Part shown: positions 1 through 8,810 of the stretch, in pieces
Position numbering within the stretch: position 1 is the stretch's first letter
Layout of the letters: each line of letters begins with the position of its first letter
Notes under the pieces: model-generated
What the model saw: the letters and a program-made list of their open reading frames with translations, nothing else
Told to the model about the DNA's origin: nothing
The model's database searches: none
Translations under genes and position numbers: made by a program
DNA from: an uncultured Paracoccaceae bacterium
GTDB taxonomy: Bacteria > Pseudomonadota > Alphaproteobacteria > Rhodobacterales > Rhodobacteraceae
Assembly: GCA_947495795.1 (NCBI GenBank)
Contig: CANMAI010000004.1
Span: 124,001-188,000, forward strand
DNA: 64,000 nucleotides
Reading direction: 5' to 3'

Positions 1-224
1 CGGCCCATTTGCCATGCAAGCTCCGGGACGATCTCACTATTCATCTCACCAATACGCGCCACACCGCCCAATACCAGCGCGACCCGCTCCTCCAGTGGCC
101 GCGCGGCCCACTCAGATTGTACAAGCTTTGCTCGCGCGACAGCCTGCCGGGCCTTGGTACCGGAAAGCACCTCCCGTTCCGCGTAGACCGAGCCATCGAT
201 CGGCGAAATACATCTGATTGTCAT
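1..224 (-). CDS. Aldehyde dehydrogenase family protein (N-terminal part, cut by window edge)
   Basis: Only the first 74 codons are in the window; the gene continues beyond base 1. The translated start (MTIRCISPIDGSVYAER) followed by an Ala/Arg-rich helix matches the N-terminal strand and helix of NAD(P)-dependent aldehyde dehydrogenases. The catalytic Cys and Glu lie outside the window. The ATG at 224 is four bases after the stop of the VOC gene, so it belongs to the same operon as the glutamine-synthetase-like gene. Known biology of the Puu-type route (gamma-glutamylation, then aldehyde oxidation) makes it a plausible oxidiser of a gamma-glutamylated aminoaldehyde, but the substrate is inferred from context only. 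Confidence 0.8.
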   Translation of the reverse strand, partial: MTIRCISPIDGSVYAEREVLSGTKARQAVARAKLVQSEWAARPLEERVALVLGGVARIGEMNSEIVPELAWQMG

Positions 225-228
225 GTCG

Positions 229-600
229 TCAGTCCCCCCTGAGTGACGCACCAATGAAGATCAACAGGCCCTCATAGATCACATGAAATTCGCGCTGCCC
301 ATAATCCTGATCGAATGGTGCGCGAAAATTCTCCCTAGGCAAAGCATTCAGTTCCGTCGCCCGTTCTTCGTAAACGGCATCCACATCCAGAACGTCGATA
401 TAGCAAGATTGTTGCCGTCTTTCATCCTGAAGGTCCATATCCGGTGCCTTCAGAATAAGCCAAAGTGTTGCATCATCCCGCTTAAGGCAGGCCTTCTTAT
501 CGGAGACAAAGGATGTTTGAAAACCCAGATGCTTGTCGAACCAGAGAACGGCCTCTTCGATATTCGAAACAGGTATGATTGGGCTGCATCTCCGAAACAT
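229..600 (-). CDS. VOC (glyoxalase/bleomycin-resistance) fold protein
   Basis: A 123-residue protein of single-module size. It opens with a motif typical of the VOC superfamily (PIIPVSNIEEAVLWFDKHLGF) and ends with a beta strand (FHVIYEGLLIFIGASL). It has few of the His/Glu metal ligands seen in glyoxalase I, so it may be a binding or resistance-type member rather than an enzyme. Its ATG overlaps the last base of the upstream ligase gene and the ALDH gene begins four bases after its stop, so all three are translationally linked. The substrate is unknown. Confidence 0.8.
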   Translation of the reverse strand: MFRRCSPIIPVSNIEEAVLWFDKHLGFQTSFVSDKKACLKRDDATLWLILKAPDMDLQDERRQQSCYIDVLDVDAVYEERATELNALPRENFRAPFDQDYGQREFHVIYEGLLIFIGASLRGD

Positions 601-1964
601 CAGGCCCTTTCAAATCCGCGCGCGATCTCCCAATCAGTCACCGCACGATCAAATTCCTCCTGTTCCCACTCAGCTGCACGAGTGTAATGATCAACCACAT
701 CATCGCCCATAGCCGCGCGCAGCATTGCAGAGGCGCGCAATGTCTCTGTTGCAGCACGCAACGTTTGCGGTATCTCCGCAGCCCCTTTATCCTCATACAC
801 ATCGCCCTTGGTTGGCGACGCGAGTTCCATCTCTTCCTCAATACCCTTGATCCCGGCGGCCAGCATAGCTGCCTGTGCAAGATACGGGTTGAGATCCGCA
901 CCACCGATCCGGCACTCTATCCGCACGCCCTTGGTGCCTTCGCCACAAAGCCGGAACCCTGCGGTGCGATTGTCTACGGACCACACGGTTTTTGTAGGCG
1001 CAAATGTCCCCTTCAAAAATCGTTTGTAGCTGTTCACGTAAGGAGCCAAGAAATACGTGTATTCGGGCGCGTAAGCGATTAAGCCAGCCATATAGCTCTG
1101 CATGAGATCCGACATGCCGTGGCTATTCGCTGCATCACAAAACAGCGGCACATCCTCTTTCCAAAGCGACTGATGGATATGAGAAGAGGAGCCGACTTTG
1201 GTTGCACTCCACTTAGGCAAAAACGTCGCCGCATGCCCCTGCTGCCAGGCAATCTCCTTCACGGCATGTTTGGCAATCGTATGATGGTCGGCACAGTCCA
1301 ACGCTGCAGAGTAGCGGATGTTCAACTCTTCCTGGCCAGCTTCCGCTTCGCCCTTGGTATTTTCCACTGGAATGCCCGCAGCAAAAAGATGATTGCGCAC
1401 GGGCCGCATAACGGCCTCTTCCCTGGTGGTTTGCAGGATATGGTAGTCCTCGTTGTAGCCACTGATCGGCTCAAGCCTGCGATAGCCTTCCTTGCGCAGC
1501 GCATCAAAACTCTTCTCGAAAAGGAAAAACTCGAGTTCCGTCGCCATCATCGCAGTAAAGCCCAGCGCTTCCAGCCGCGCGATTTGGCGCTTGAGTACAG
1601 CCCGGGGTGAATGCGGTACGGGAAGGTGTGTGTGGTGATCTAAAACTTCGCACAGCACCATTGCGGTGCCCTCGAGCCACGGCACTGGGCGAATTGTCTC
1701 CAGGTCAGGCTTCATCACGTAGTCGCCGTAGCCCGATTGCCAACTGGTTGAGGCATACCCATCAGGCGTTGCCATCTCCAGATCCGTGGCCAGAAGGTAG
1801 TTGCAGCAATGAGTTTCCTCAAAGGAGGTTTCCACAAAATTCACTGCATGAAACCTCTTGCCCATCAGCCGTCCCTGCATGTCGACAAGGCAGGCAAGCA
1901 CCGTATCAATGCTACCATCGGTCACTTGGGATTTCAGGCCATCAAAGCTCAGAGTACCGGGCAT
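600..1964 (-). CDS. Glutamine synthetase family protein (gamma-glutamyl-amine ligase-like)
   Basis: About 454 residues with the glutamine synthetase fold. An N-terminal beta-grasp domain includes DMQGRLMGKR. The catalytic barrel shows the glutamate/metal motif ATELEFFLFE, then GQEELNIRY, the FLPKWSA / GSSSHIHQSLW block, and an arginine block (NRTAGFRLCG, RIECRIGGADLNPYLA). The sequence looks closer to PuuA-like gamma-glutamyl ligases than to housekeeping GlnA, and there is no adenylylation-site tail. I prefer the ATG at 1964, which has a GGAG five bases upstream, over the GTG at 1979. It sits between a TRAP importer and an ALDH, which suggests an imported amine is ligated to glutamate and then oxidised. 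The exact substrate is not deducible. Confidence 0.85.
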   Translation of the reverse strand: MPGTLSFDGLKSQVTDGSIDTVLACLVDMQGRLMGKRFHAVNFVETSFEETHCCNYLLATDLEMATPDGYASTSWQSGYGDYVMKPDLETIRPVPWLEGTAMVLCEVLDHHTHLPVPHSPRAVLKRQIARLEALGFTAMMATELEFFLFEKSFDALRKEGYRRLEPISGYNEDYHILQTTREEAVMRPVRNHLFAAGIPVENTKGEAEAGQEELNIRYSAALDCADHHTIAKHAVKEIAWQQGHAATFLPKWSATKVGSSSHIHQSLWKEDVPLFCDAANSHGMSDLMQSYMAGLIAYAPEYTYFLAPYVNSYKRFLKGTFAPTKTVWSVDNRTAGFRLCGEGTKGVRIECRIGGADLNPYLAQAAMLAAGIKGIEEEMELASPTKGDVYEDKGAAEIPQTLRAATETLRASAMLRAAMGDDVVDHYTRAAEWEQEEFDRAVTDWEIARGFERA

Positions 1965-1989
1965 ATAGGCTCCACTCACACAGAATTAA

Positions 1990-2007
1990 GGGGGCCCAAA
2001 GGCCCCC
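1990..2007 (-). terminator. GC-only hairpin between the TRAP binding protein and ligase genes
   Basis: A perfect 7-bp stem (GGGGGCC / GGCCCCC) closes a four-base loop just after the binding-protein stop codon. On the minus strand it is followed by TTAATTCTG, so the U tract is weak. It may act as a partial terminator or as a 3' stabiliser that raises binding-protein mRNA over the downstream enzymes. Confidence 0.6.
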
Positions 2008-2013
2008 AAATTA

Positions 2014-3048
2014 TCAGCCGTAGCGGTAAGGCCGACCCGCCTTTACCATATCGGCATTATACTGTTTGAAGATTTCGACAACTTTCGCCTTCGTCTCGGA
2101 TTCCGCTGCAATCTCATCCCAGAAAACCAAGGCCGCATCTTCAACCTGCTGCCATTCCTCATCCGGAATAGAAGTGAGCTGCATCTTGGTGCCGTTAACC
2201 CGCAGGTTAGCCTCACCACCCCAGTACCACCATTGACGATAATAGTGTGACTGATCCATGCACACCTTCAACAGCTCTTTCAGGTTCTCCGGCAACTCGT
2301 TGTAGCGATCCATATTCGCAAAGAACGATCCCGCCCACGCGCCCGAGATATTGTTTGTGAGGAAGTAGTTCGTCACGTCTGCCCAACCAACGGTGTAGTC
2401 TTCGGTGATGCCGGACCATGCGATACCATCTAGCTCACCCGTCTGCACAGCGACCTCGATATCTTCCCAAGGCAATGTGACAGGCACGACACCAAATTGA
2501 GTAAGGAAGCGGCCGGCCGTTGGGAACGTAAACACCCTTTTGCCCTTCAGATCGGCAAGACTGTTGATTGGATCCTTTGTTGCGAAATGGCAGGGATCCC
2601 ACGCACCCGCAGAAAGATGCTTGACGCCAACCTTTGAATACTCCGCATCCCAGATCTCATTCAGCCCGTACTGATTGAACAGCACTGGCACATCAAGAGA
2701 ATAGCGGCTGGCGAAGGGAAAATACCCTCCAAATACGGTAACTTCCGTAGGCGAAGCCATCGAGTCGTCATCGGATTGAACCGCATCGATCGTGCCATTC
2801 TGCATTGCCCGGAAAAGCTCTCCCGTTGGCACCAGTTGATCCGCAAAGAAAAGCTCGATCTCCATCTGATCACCAGCAATTTTGTTAAAACTGTCGATTG
2901 CAGGTTTGATGACATGCTCGGCCAAAGCGGTCCCAGCATATGTTTGCATCCGCCAGCGGATTTTGCTCTGCGCAATTGCGGGCGCGGCCAAAGTAGCGCC
3001 CACGGCGCCAACGCCCGCAGTGGTGATAAGCTTACGTCTGGTCGTCAT
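2014..3048 (-). CDS. TRAP transporter substrate-binding protein (DctP family)
   Basis: A periplasmic solute receptor of a tripartite (TRAP) importer, about 344 residues. The N-terminus is a twin-arginine type signal (TTRRKLITTAG) ending at an AIAQ cleavage site. The mature part has typical DctP features: KIRWRMQTYAG, LADLKGKRVFTFPTAGRF, and TGELDGIAWSG before the C-terminal lobe. Two in-frame ATGs are close together. AAGGAG lies directly against the first and six bases before the second (3048), so the second is preferred. The cognate membrane subunits lie just upstream in the same operon. Sequence alone does not give the ligand; a 2-oxo acid or amine-related compound is possible. Confidence 0.9.
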   Translation of the reverse strand: MTTRRKLITTAGVGAVGATLAAPAIAQSKIRWRMQTYAGTALAEHVIKPAIDSFNKIAGDQMEIELFFADQLVPTGELFRAMQNGTIDAVQSDDDSMASPTEVTVFGGYFPFASRYSLDVPVLFNQYGLNEIWDAEYSKVGVKHLSAGAWDPCHFATKDPINSLADLKGKRVFTFPTAGRFLTQFGVVPVTLPWEDIEVAVQTGELDGIAWSGITEDYTVGWADVTNYFLTNNISGAWAGSFFANMDRYNELPENLKELLKVCMDQSHYYRQWWYWGGEANLRVNGTKMQLTSIPDEEWQQVEDAALVFWDEIAAESETKAKVVEIFKQYNADMVKAGRPYRYG

Positions 3049-3093
3049 GATCATCTCCTTGTTGCAAAAGTCTGGCCTCTCAAGAGGCTCTCG

Positions 3094-4425
3094 TTATTTC
3101 CCATACACGTAATTCGGCAGCCAAAGGGCGATTTCCGGAAAGGCCATCACCAGTGTCAGGGCCCCAAGCATCACCACCACAAAGGGCAAGATAGAGCTGT
3201 AGATATCGCGCAGACTGATTTCTGGTGGTGCCATCGCCCGCATCAGAAAGAGATTATAACCGAAGGGCGGCGTCATATATGCGATTTGCGTGGTGATGGT
3301 ATAAAGCACCCCGTACCACACCAGATCAAAACCAAGCGCTTTGACGAGCGGCACATACAGCGGCGCCACGATCACGAGCATCGCGGTATCATCCAGAAAT
3401 GTGCCCATAAGCAGGAACGAAAGCTGCATCAGGATGAGGATTATCCACGGATCCAACCCCAGTTGGTCAGTAAAGAGGTTATCGATGGCCCGCACAGCCC
3501 CAAGCCCATCAAAAACTGCACCAAAACCAAGCGCCGCAAGGATGATCCACATGAACATACAGGAAATTGCCAGTGTCTGCCGCACGGATGTCTCAAACAC
3601 CACGCGGTTCATCCGCCCCTTGAGCACTGCGGCTACAAAGGCCGTCAACCCTCCGATGGCAGAGCTTTCCACAAGGCTCGTCCAACCGTTCACAAAGGGG
3701 ATCATCATTGCAAAAAAGATACCGACAGGCAGCAATCCGGCCGTCAGCAACCGCAGTTTTTCGGCCATCGGAACATCGCGTTCTTCCGGCGGCAATACCG
3801 GGCCAAGCGCAGGCTGAATTTTGCAGCGGATATATATGTAGGCAATGAACATTCCGGCCATCATCAAGCCGGGAAACACACCAGCCAACCACAGCTGGCC
3901 TACAGGCTGGCGTGCAATCATTGCATAGAGCACCAACACGACAGAAGGCGGCACGAGAATTCCCAGCGATGATCCGGCCTGGATCACTCCCGTCACCATA
4001 CGCTTGTCATAACCGCGCCTCAAAAGCTCCGGCAGCGCGATCGTCGCGCCGATCGCCATGCCCGCCACACTCAGTCCGTTCATTGCGGAAACCAGAACCA
4101 TCAGGCCAATTGTCCCAATCGCCAGTCCACCGCTTACTGGCCCCATCCAGACGTGAAACATCTTATAGAGATCATCGGCAATCTTCGATTCTGAGAGGAT
4201 GTAACCCATGAAAATGAACATCGGAAGCGTTAGCAGCGGGTACCATTTCATCAACTTCATCGCCGCCGAAAACGGAATGGTCGTCGCACCCTGCCCCCAG
4301 AGCGCTAGCGCCGCGATCACTGCAACACCGCCAATGGCCCCGAACACCCTCTGCCCAGTCATCAGCATCAGCATCATGGAAGAGAACATGAGGAGGGCGA
4401 TCATCTCATACGGCACGAAGGTCAT
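3094..4425 (-). CDS. TRAP transporter large permease (DctM family)
   Basis: A 443-residue, strongly hydrophobic protein with about a dozen predicted membrane spans, the size expected for the sodium-coupled large subunit of TRAP importers. Family marks include LPMFIFMGYILSES near the N-terminus, the GIVPPS-type turn (LGILVPPSVVLVLYAM), and MTPPFGYNLF near the C-terminus. Its start overlaps the small-permease gene by 20 bases, and the binding-protein gene begins 45 bases after its stop, giving the order Q-M-P on the minus strand. Confidence 0.93.
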   Translation of the reverse strand: MTFVPYEMIALLMFSSMMLMLMTGQRVFGAIGGVAVIAALALWGQGATTIPFSAAMKLMKWYPLLTLPMFIFMGYILSESKIADDLYKMFHVWMGPVSGGLAIGTIGLMVLVSAMNGLSVAGMAIGATIALPELLRRGYDKRMVTGVIQAGSSLGILVPPSVVLVLYAMIARQPVGQLWLAGVFPGLMMAGMFIAYIYIRCKIQPALGPVLPPEERDVPMAEKLRLLTAGLLPVGIFFAMMIPFVNGWTSLVESSAIGGLTAFVAAVLKGRMNRVVFETSVRQTLAISCMFMWIILAALGFGAVFDGLGAVRAIDNLFTDQLGLDPWIILILMQLSFLLMGTFLDDTAMLVIVAPLYVPLVKALGFDLVWYGVLYTITTQIAYMTPPFGYNLFLMRAMAPPEISLRDIYSSILPFVVVMLGALTLVMAFPEIALWLPNYVYGK

Positions 4426-4927
4426 ACCCCCGGATCGTCGCGATATCTTTCAAAAGCTCTGATATTGCTTGCAAGAGCATCAAGAGAAAGCCGACACACA
4501 TTATGATTTTGATCGGCCACATGTAAGGCCGCCAAGCGGTTGGGCTTCGCTCTCCGTATTGCAGCGAGTACGCAGTGCTATCAATCGCACCGTAGAGCAA
4601 AACGCCTAGATAGAGCATCAGCAAAAGCACTGTGAACGCATCAAACCAAGCCTTTCGGCGGGGCGACCACTCTCCATAAAAAAGGTCCATCCGAACGTTG
4701 GAACCAAGCTGAACAGAGTAAGGTCCACCGAGGATGTAGTAGGTGACCATCGCAAACTGGGCCATTTCCAGTGTCCAGAGCGATGGATCAAAAAAAGTCT
4801 TGGAGATGGAAGACCAGAGCAAAATCCCCATCATCACGAAAATCCCATACATCATTACACGGCCAATCCGGTAGTTCACCGCATCGACAACTCGGATATA
4901 TATGAGCGCTAGGTGCGGCACGTGCAC
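4406..4927 (-). CDS. TRAP transporter small permease (DctQ family)
   Basis: A 173-residue membrane protein with four hydrophobic spans (for example IFVMMGILLWSSI and ILGGPYSVQLGSNVRMD after the second span), as in DctQ subunits. It is the first gene of the Q-M-P operon and overlaps the M gene. The assigned start is a GTG; an in-frame GTG two codons later is equally possible. The 233-base gap upstream separates it from the divergent adenine deaminase gene and should hold both promoters. Confidence 0.88.
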   Translation of the reverse strand: MHVPHLALIYIRVVDAVNYRIGRVMMYGIFVMMGILLWSSISKTFFDPSLWTLEMAQFAMVTYYILGGPYSVQLGSNVRMDLFYGEWSPRRKAWFDAFTVLLLMLYLGVLLYGAIDSTAYSLQYGERSPTAWRPYMWPIKIIMCVGFLLMLLQAISELLKDIATIRGYDLRAV

Positions 4928-5120
4928 CGTTTATTGCAGACGGTGGGCTTACGCGCACCGAAGGCTACCATTGAATTGAAACACCCCATACGCGCAGCCT
5001 GAGAAAACCCGTGCGCAGTGTCAACAAAATTGATCACGTGTTCATCAAGTGAAATCAGAAGCATGGAGAAAGTGCCCAAGCTCCGGGCGATCAACGGGCT
5101 TGTTGTCCTCTCGGAATTCA

Positions 5121-5134
5121 TTGAACCTGTTCAA
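5121..5134. promoter_or_regulatory. Perfect palindrome upstream of adenine deaminase
   Basis: TTGAACCTGTTCAA has two perfect 6-base arms around a 2-base centre. It ends 26 bases before the ade start codon, within the space shared with the divergent TRAP operon. The size and position suit a dimeric repressor site, but no regulator gene is nearby and its family cannot be named. Confidence 0.4.
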
Positions 5135-5160
5135 AACCATTCCACTTCAAGGATCTGTTC

Positions 5161-6858
5161 ATGGCACTCTCTCTCGAAGACCGCATTGCACAGTCGAGGG
5201 GCGAAGCGCCGGCCGAGACCGTGCTGCGTGGCGGCACTGTGTTCGACGTGATCACGGGTGATCTGATCCCAGGCGATGTGGCAATCTCAGGCGAACAGAT
5301 CATCGGCATAGCGGCCGACTATGACGGCCAACAGATCATCGATGTCAGCGGCCGCATTATCGTACCCGGTTTCATAGACACACATCTCCACATCGAAAGC
5401 TCCCTTGTCACCCCCTTTGAGTTTGACCGTTGCGTAACGCCACGCGGCGTCACCACAGCCATCTGTGATCCTCACGAGATTGCGAACGTGATTGGCGTAC
5501 CCGGCATCCAGTATTTTCTTGATGCGGCAATGCGCACCGTAATGGATATCCGCGTCCAGCTCTCTAGCTGTGTGCCTTCAACAAATATGGAGACAGCGGG
5601 CGCCGAGATAGATGCAGAGGCGCTTTCATCTCTCGCAAATCACCTCAAGGTGATTGGTCTTGCCGAATTCATGAACTTCCCTGGTGTAATTCACCGTGAT
5701 CCGGACTGCATGGCCAAGCTTCACGCCTTTCAGGGCCATCACATCGATGGCCATGCACCGCTTCTCTCCGGCAAGGATCTCAACGCTTATATCACCGCTG
5801 GTATCCGCACTGAACATGAGGCAACCACCGCCGACGAGGCTTTGGAAAAGCTTCGAAAAGGGCTTCGCATCCTCATCAGGGAAGGCTCTGTCTCAAAGGA
5901 TCTTGAGGCGCTTATCCCGATACTGACGGAACGGAATTCTGCATACCTTGCTTTCTGCACGGATGATCGCAATCCCCTCGATATCGCCGAATACGGTCAT
6001 CTTGATTACATGATCCGCACGGCTATCGCACACGGTGCCTCCCCTCTTGCCACCTACCGAGCCGCCAGCCTATCTGCAGCAGAAGCTTTTGGGCTAAGAG
6101 ATCGCGGCCACATTGCCCCGGGCAAGCGCGCGGATATTGTGGTACTCGAAAGCCTGGAAAATTGTCGCGCAGAAATGGTCTTTGCGGCAGGTGTGCGCGT
6201 CACAGATGCAGCTTTCGCTGCCCGCCAAACTGTCCCCATTGTCGGTCGCAACAGTGTCAAAGCGCCACCTCTCAATGCGGAAAGCTTCCGAACCACTTCC
6301 AACCGCGAGGAAACTGACGTCATAGGGATCCTGCCCGGCAAGATCATAACGGAGCATCTACATGCCAAGATCTCGGTCGAAGATGGGGATAAAAAGCCCG
6401 ATCCAAACCAAGACCTCATCAAAATCGCGGTCATTGAGCGCCATGGCAAGAACGGCAACATTGCCACCGGTTTCGTTAAAGGGTTTGGCCTCAAATCCGG
6501 TGCTATCGCTTCCACCGTTTGCCATGATCACCACAACATCGCAGTTGTCGGCGCAGACTACGCCGATATGGCAAAAGCGGCCAACCGCCTGTCGGAAATC
6601 GAAGGCGGTTTTGTTGTGGTCCAACATGGCAAAGTGCTGGCAGAACTCGCTCTTCCGGTCGCGGGCCTGATGAGCGAGCAAAGCTTCGAAACGGTTGAGA
6701 CACAACTGCGCCACCTCCGCACCGCCGCCATATCGATTGGGGTGGAACTGGAGGAACCCTTCCTCCAACTCGCGTTTCTTGCCCTACCCGTGATTCCAAA
6801 CCTGAAGATCACCGATCGCGGTCTGGTCGATGTGAACAAGTTCGAAATAATCGCCTAA
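5161..6858 (+). CDS. ade: Adenine deaminase
   Basis: A 565-residue amidohydrolase-superfamily enzyme that converts adenine to hypoxanthine and ammonia in purine salvage. It shows the metal-binding [12 protein letters not shown] motif, the [13 protein letters not shown] block, the [11 protein letters not shown] and EHEATT motifs of the barrel, and the long C-terminal region of Ade ([19 protein letters not shown], then [21 protein letters not shown]). The length matches the family. AAGGA lies seven bases before the ATG. It is a single plus-strand gene between two minus-strand TRAP clusters. Confidence 0.93.
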   Translation: MALSLEDRIAQSRGEAPAETVLRGGTVFDVITGDLIPGDVAISGEQIIGIAADYDGQQIIDVSGRIIVPGFIDTHLHIESSLVTPFEFDRCVTPRGVTTAICDPHEIANVIGVPGIQYFLDAAMRTVMDIRVQLSSCVPSTNMETAGAEIDAEALSSLANHLKVIGLAEFMNFPGVIHRDPDCMAKLHAFQGHHIDGHAPLLSGKDLNAYITAGIRTEHEATTADEALEKLRKGLRILIREGSVSKDLEALIPILTERNSAYLAFCTDDRNPLDIAEYGHLDYMIRTAIAHGASPLATYRAASLSAAEAFGLRDRGHIAPGKRADIVVLESLENCRAEMVFAAGVRVTDAAFAARQTVPIVGRNSVKAPPLNAESFRTTSNREETDVIGILPGKIITEHLHAKISVEDGDKKPDPNQDLIKIAVIERHGKNGNIATGFVKGFGLKSGAIASTVCHDHHNIAVVGADYADMAKAANRLSEIEGGFVVVQHGKVLAELALPVAGLMSEQSFETVETQLRHLRTAAISIGVELEEPFLQLAFLALPVIPNLKITDRGLVDVNKFEIIA

Positions 6859-6891
6859 AGCCTCTTCCCTTTGCGACGAGAAGAAGCGGAA

Positions 6892-8214
6892 CTATCCCAT
6901 GGCCCGAACAAGAGCGAGCGAGATCCATGGTACACCGACCAGAATAATCACGCGCACAAGATCACTGAATACAAAAGGCCATACACCCCGATACGTCTGC
7001 GTAATCGGAATGTCCCGCGCCATTGAGTGAATGATAAAGAGGTTCATGCCCACTGGCGGTGTTATCAACCCAACCTCCACCACAATCAACGCCAAAATAC
7101 CGAACCAGATCGCTGTCTCCTCCGGTGAAAGCCCGAAATCAAGCGCCTCCACAATGGGAAAGAAAATCGGGATCGTCAGCAGGATCATCGAAAGGCTATC
7201 CATAATACAGCCAAATAAGAGGTATGACAGGAGGATCAGCGAAAGCACCGTAAGCGGTGCCAACCCCGAACCGGTCACCCACTCTGCCAAAGCCTGAGGC
7301 GTCTGCGTTCGTGCAAGGAATGTATTGAACACCACCGAGCCAAGAATGATCAGAAAAATCATTGCGGTTGTCTGGCCGGTTGCCAGGATGCATTCCACAA
7401 AGCTCTTCAGTCGCAGCCCGCCTGAATAAACGCCGTAAGCACCTGTCAATACGGCACCCACAGCGGCCCCCTCTGTCGGTGTGAAGATGCCGGCGTAAAT
7501 CCCGCCGATCACCAGAACGAAGGTAGCAATTACTGGCCATGTTCGCGCCAAAGATCGAAACCGCTCCCGATAAGGTTTGCGCGGCAAGGTTGCCGCGGCA
7601 TCTGGCGAGAGCCGAGCAATGATCGCCACCACAATCATATAGCCAAATGCCGCAAGAATGCCCGGCAACAAAGCCGCTGCAAACATCTTCTCCACATTCT
7701 GCTCCGTCAGGATCGCATAGATCACCAAAATGATCGAAGGAGGGATGAGAATACCGAGCGTTCCGCCTGCGGCCAACACACCGGTCGAGAGCGAATCCGA
7801 GTATCCATGCCGTCGCATTTCAGGGAGAGCGACCTGCCCCATTGTAGAAGCCGTAGCCAAAGACGAACCGCACACCGCGCCAAACCCGGCACAAGCGCCA
7901 ACAGCCGCAATAGCCAATCCGCCTCGGCGATGCCCAACCCAATCCACCGCGCTCGTGAAGATATCACGAGACATTCCCGATTTCGTTGCAAATTGCCCCA
8001 TCAACAAAAACAGCGGAACGACAGAAAGCGAGTGGCTGGAAAATGTGTCATAGCTCAACGTTTTCATCTGGGAAAGGAGTGCGAGGGGCGAACCCAGAAC
8101 AATCCACGTGCCCACAAATCCGGTTAGCCCCATTGCAATCGCAATTGGCATTCTCAGGAAAATTAAGAGCAGCATAACGCCAAACCCGGTGAGAGAAAGC
8201 TCCAGCCCTGTCAT
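6892..8214 (-). CDS. TRAP transporter large permease, second system (DctM family)
   Basis: A roughly 440-residue polytopic membrane protein with the DctM signatures VVPLFLLMGQFATKSG, GTLGILIPPSIILVIYAIL and LITPPVGMNLFIIHS. The start at MTGLELSLTG (8214) is preferred because it lies ten bases after the small-permease stop; an earlier in-frame ATG would add a soluble 14-residue leader overlapping that gene. It differs clearly from the permease at 3094-4425, so this is a separate transporter. No DctP gene follows it: the next gene is the convergent ade. Confidence 0.92.
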   Translation of the reverse strand: MTGLELSLTGFGVMLLLIFLRMPIAIAMGLTGFVGTWIVLGSPLALLSQMKTLSYDTFSSHSLSVVPLFLLMGQFATKSGMSRDIFTSAVDWVGHRRGGLAIAAVGACAGFGAVCGSSLATASTMGQVALPEMRRHGYSDSLSTGVLAAGGTLGILIPPSIILVIYAILTEQNVEKMFAAALLPGILAAFGYMIVVAIIARLSPDAAATLPRKPYRERFRSLARTWPVIATFVLVIGGIYAGIFTPTEGAAVGAVLTGAYGVYSGGLRLKSFVECILATGQTTAMIFLIILGSVVFNTFLARTQTPQALAEWVTGSGLAPLTVLSLILLSYLLFGCIMDSLSMILLTIPIFFPIVEALDFGLSPEETAIWFGILALIVVEVGLITPPVGMNLFIIHSMARDIPITQTYRGVWPFVFSDLVRVIILVGVPWISLALVRAMG

Positions 8215-8224
8215 ACCACCGCCC

Positions 8225-8755
8225 TCAAGTCGGCCCGGCCAAAGGCCGCAGTCCAAGCGTCGCCAGCATGCTGCCCCAAACAGAGTAAAGGGAGGTCAGC
8301 ACAAACAGAAAAGCTCCTCCCACTCCAAGTGCAAATCCGTACCAAACAGGCAGTCCGAGAATGAAAGTCGTCTCGCTGTAGGAAGTTTTCTCGCCGAGCC
8401 CCAACCATAAGCGCCAGACAATCACCGCCGAAACCGTCAACAACGCCAGATCCCCAGCCAAAGTGAGGGCCGCCTTCAGCCTCTCCGGAAGTCGATCCAC
8501 CACAAAATCAACAGTTACGTGCCCACGGTTCAATTGGCACCAGGGAAGAAAGCTGAAAACAGCAACAGCCACCCCCATTTCCACAAGTTCAAAATCGCCG
8601 CGGACCGGGCCAAGCCCCAAGGGTATTGCCGCCCGCCCGATGATTGATACGACTGTCATCAGAGCAACCGCCGTCAGCAGCATACCTCCAAACAACGCGA
8701 GGGCGAGGCATATCCAGCGCAACCACAAGCCTATTCGATCAAAAAGCAGAGACAC
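8225..8755 (-). CDS. TRAP transporter small permease, second system (DctQ family)
   Basis: A 176-residue protein with four membrane spans. The conserved middle segment LPWCQLNRGHVTVDFVVDRL matches DctQ small subunits, which typically have CRxNxHVxVD-like residues at this point. It is followed after ten bases by the large permease. It begins 55 bases after the modC stop on the same strand, so it may be read through from the molybdate genes. Confidence 0.88.
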   Translation of the reverse strand: MSLLFDRIGLWLRWICLALALFGGMLLTAVALMTVVSIIGRAAIPLGLGPVRGDFELVEMGVAVAVFSFLPWCQLNRGHVTVDFVVDRLPERLKAALTLAGDLALLTVSAVIVWRLWLGLGEKTSYSETTFILGLPVWYGFALGVGGAFLFVLTSLYSVWGSMLATLGLRPLAGPT

Positions 8756-8810
8756 CTGCTGATACCCCTATCAAAACCTCCTTCGCGCATGAAGCCCCTT
8801 GCTGCCAAGG

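Noticed and set aside
2776-3972. Plus-strand frame of 398 codons opposite the TRAP permease and binding protein
   Set aside because: His/Lys/Arg-rich antisense sequence without a family match.
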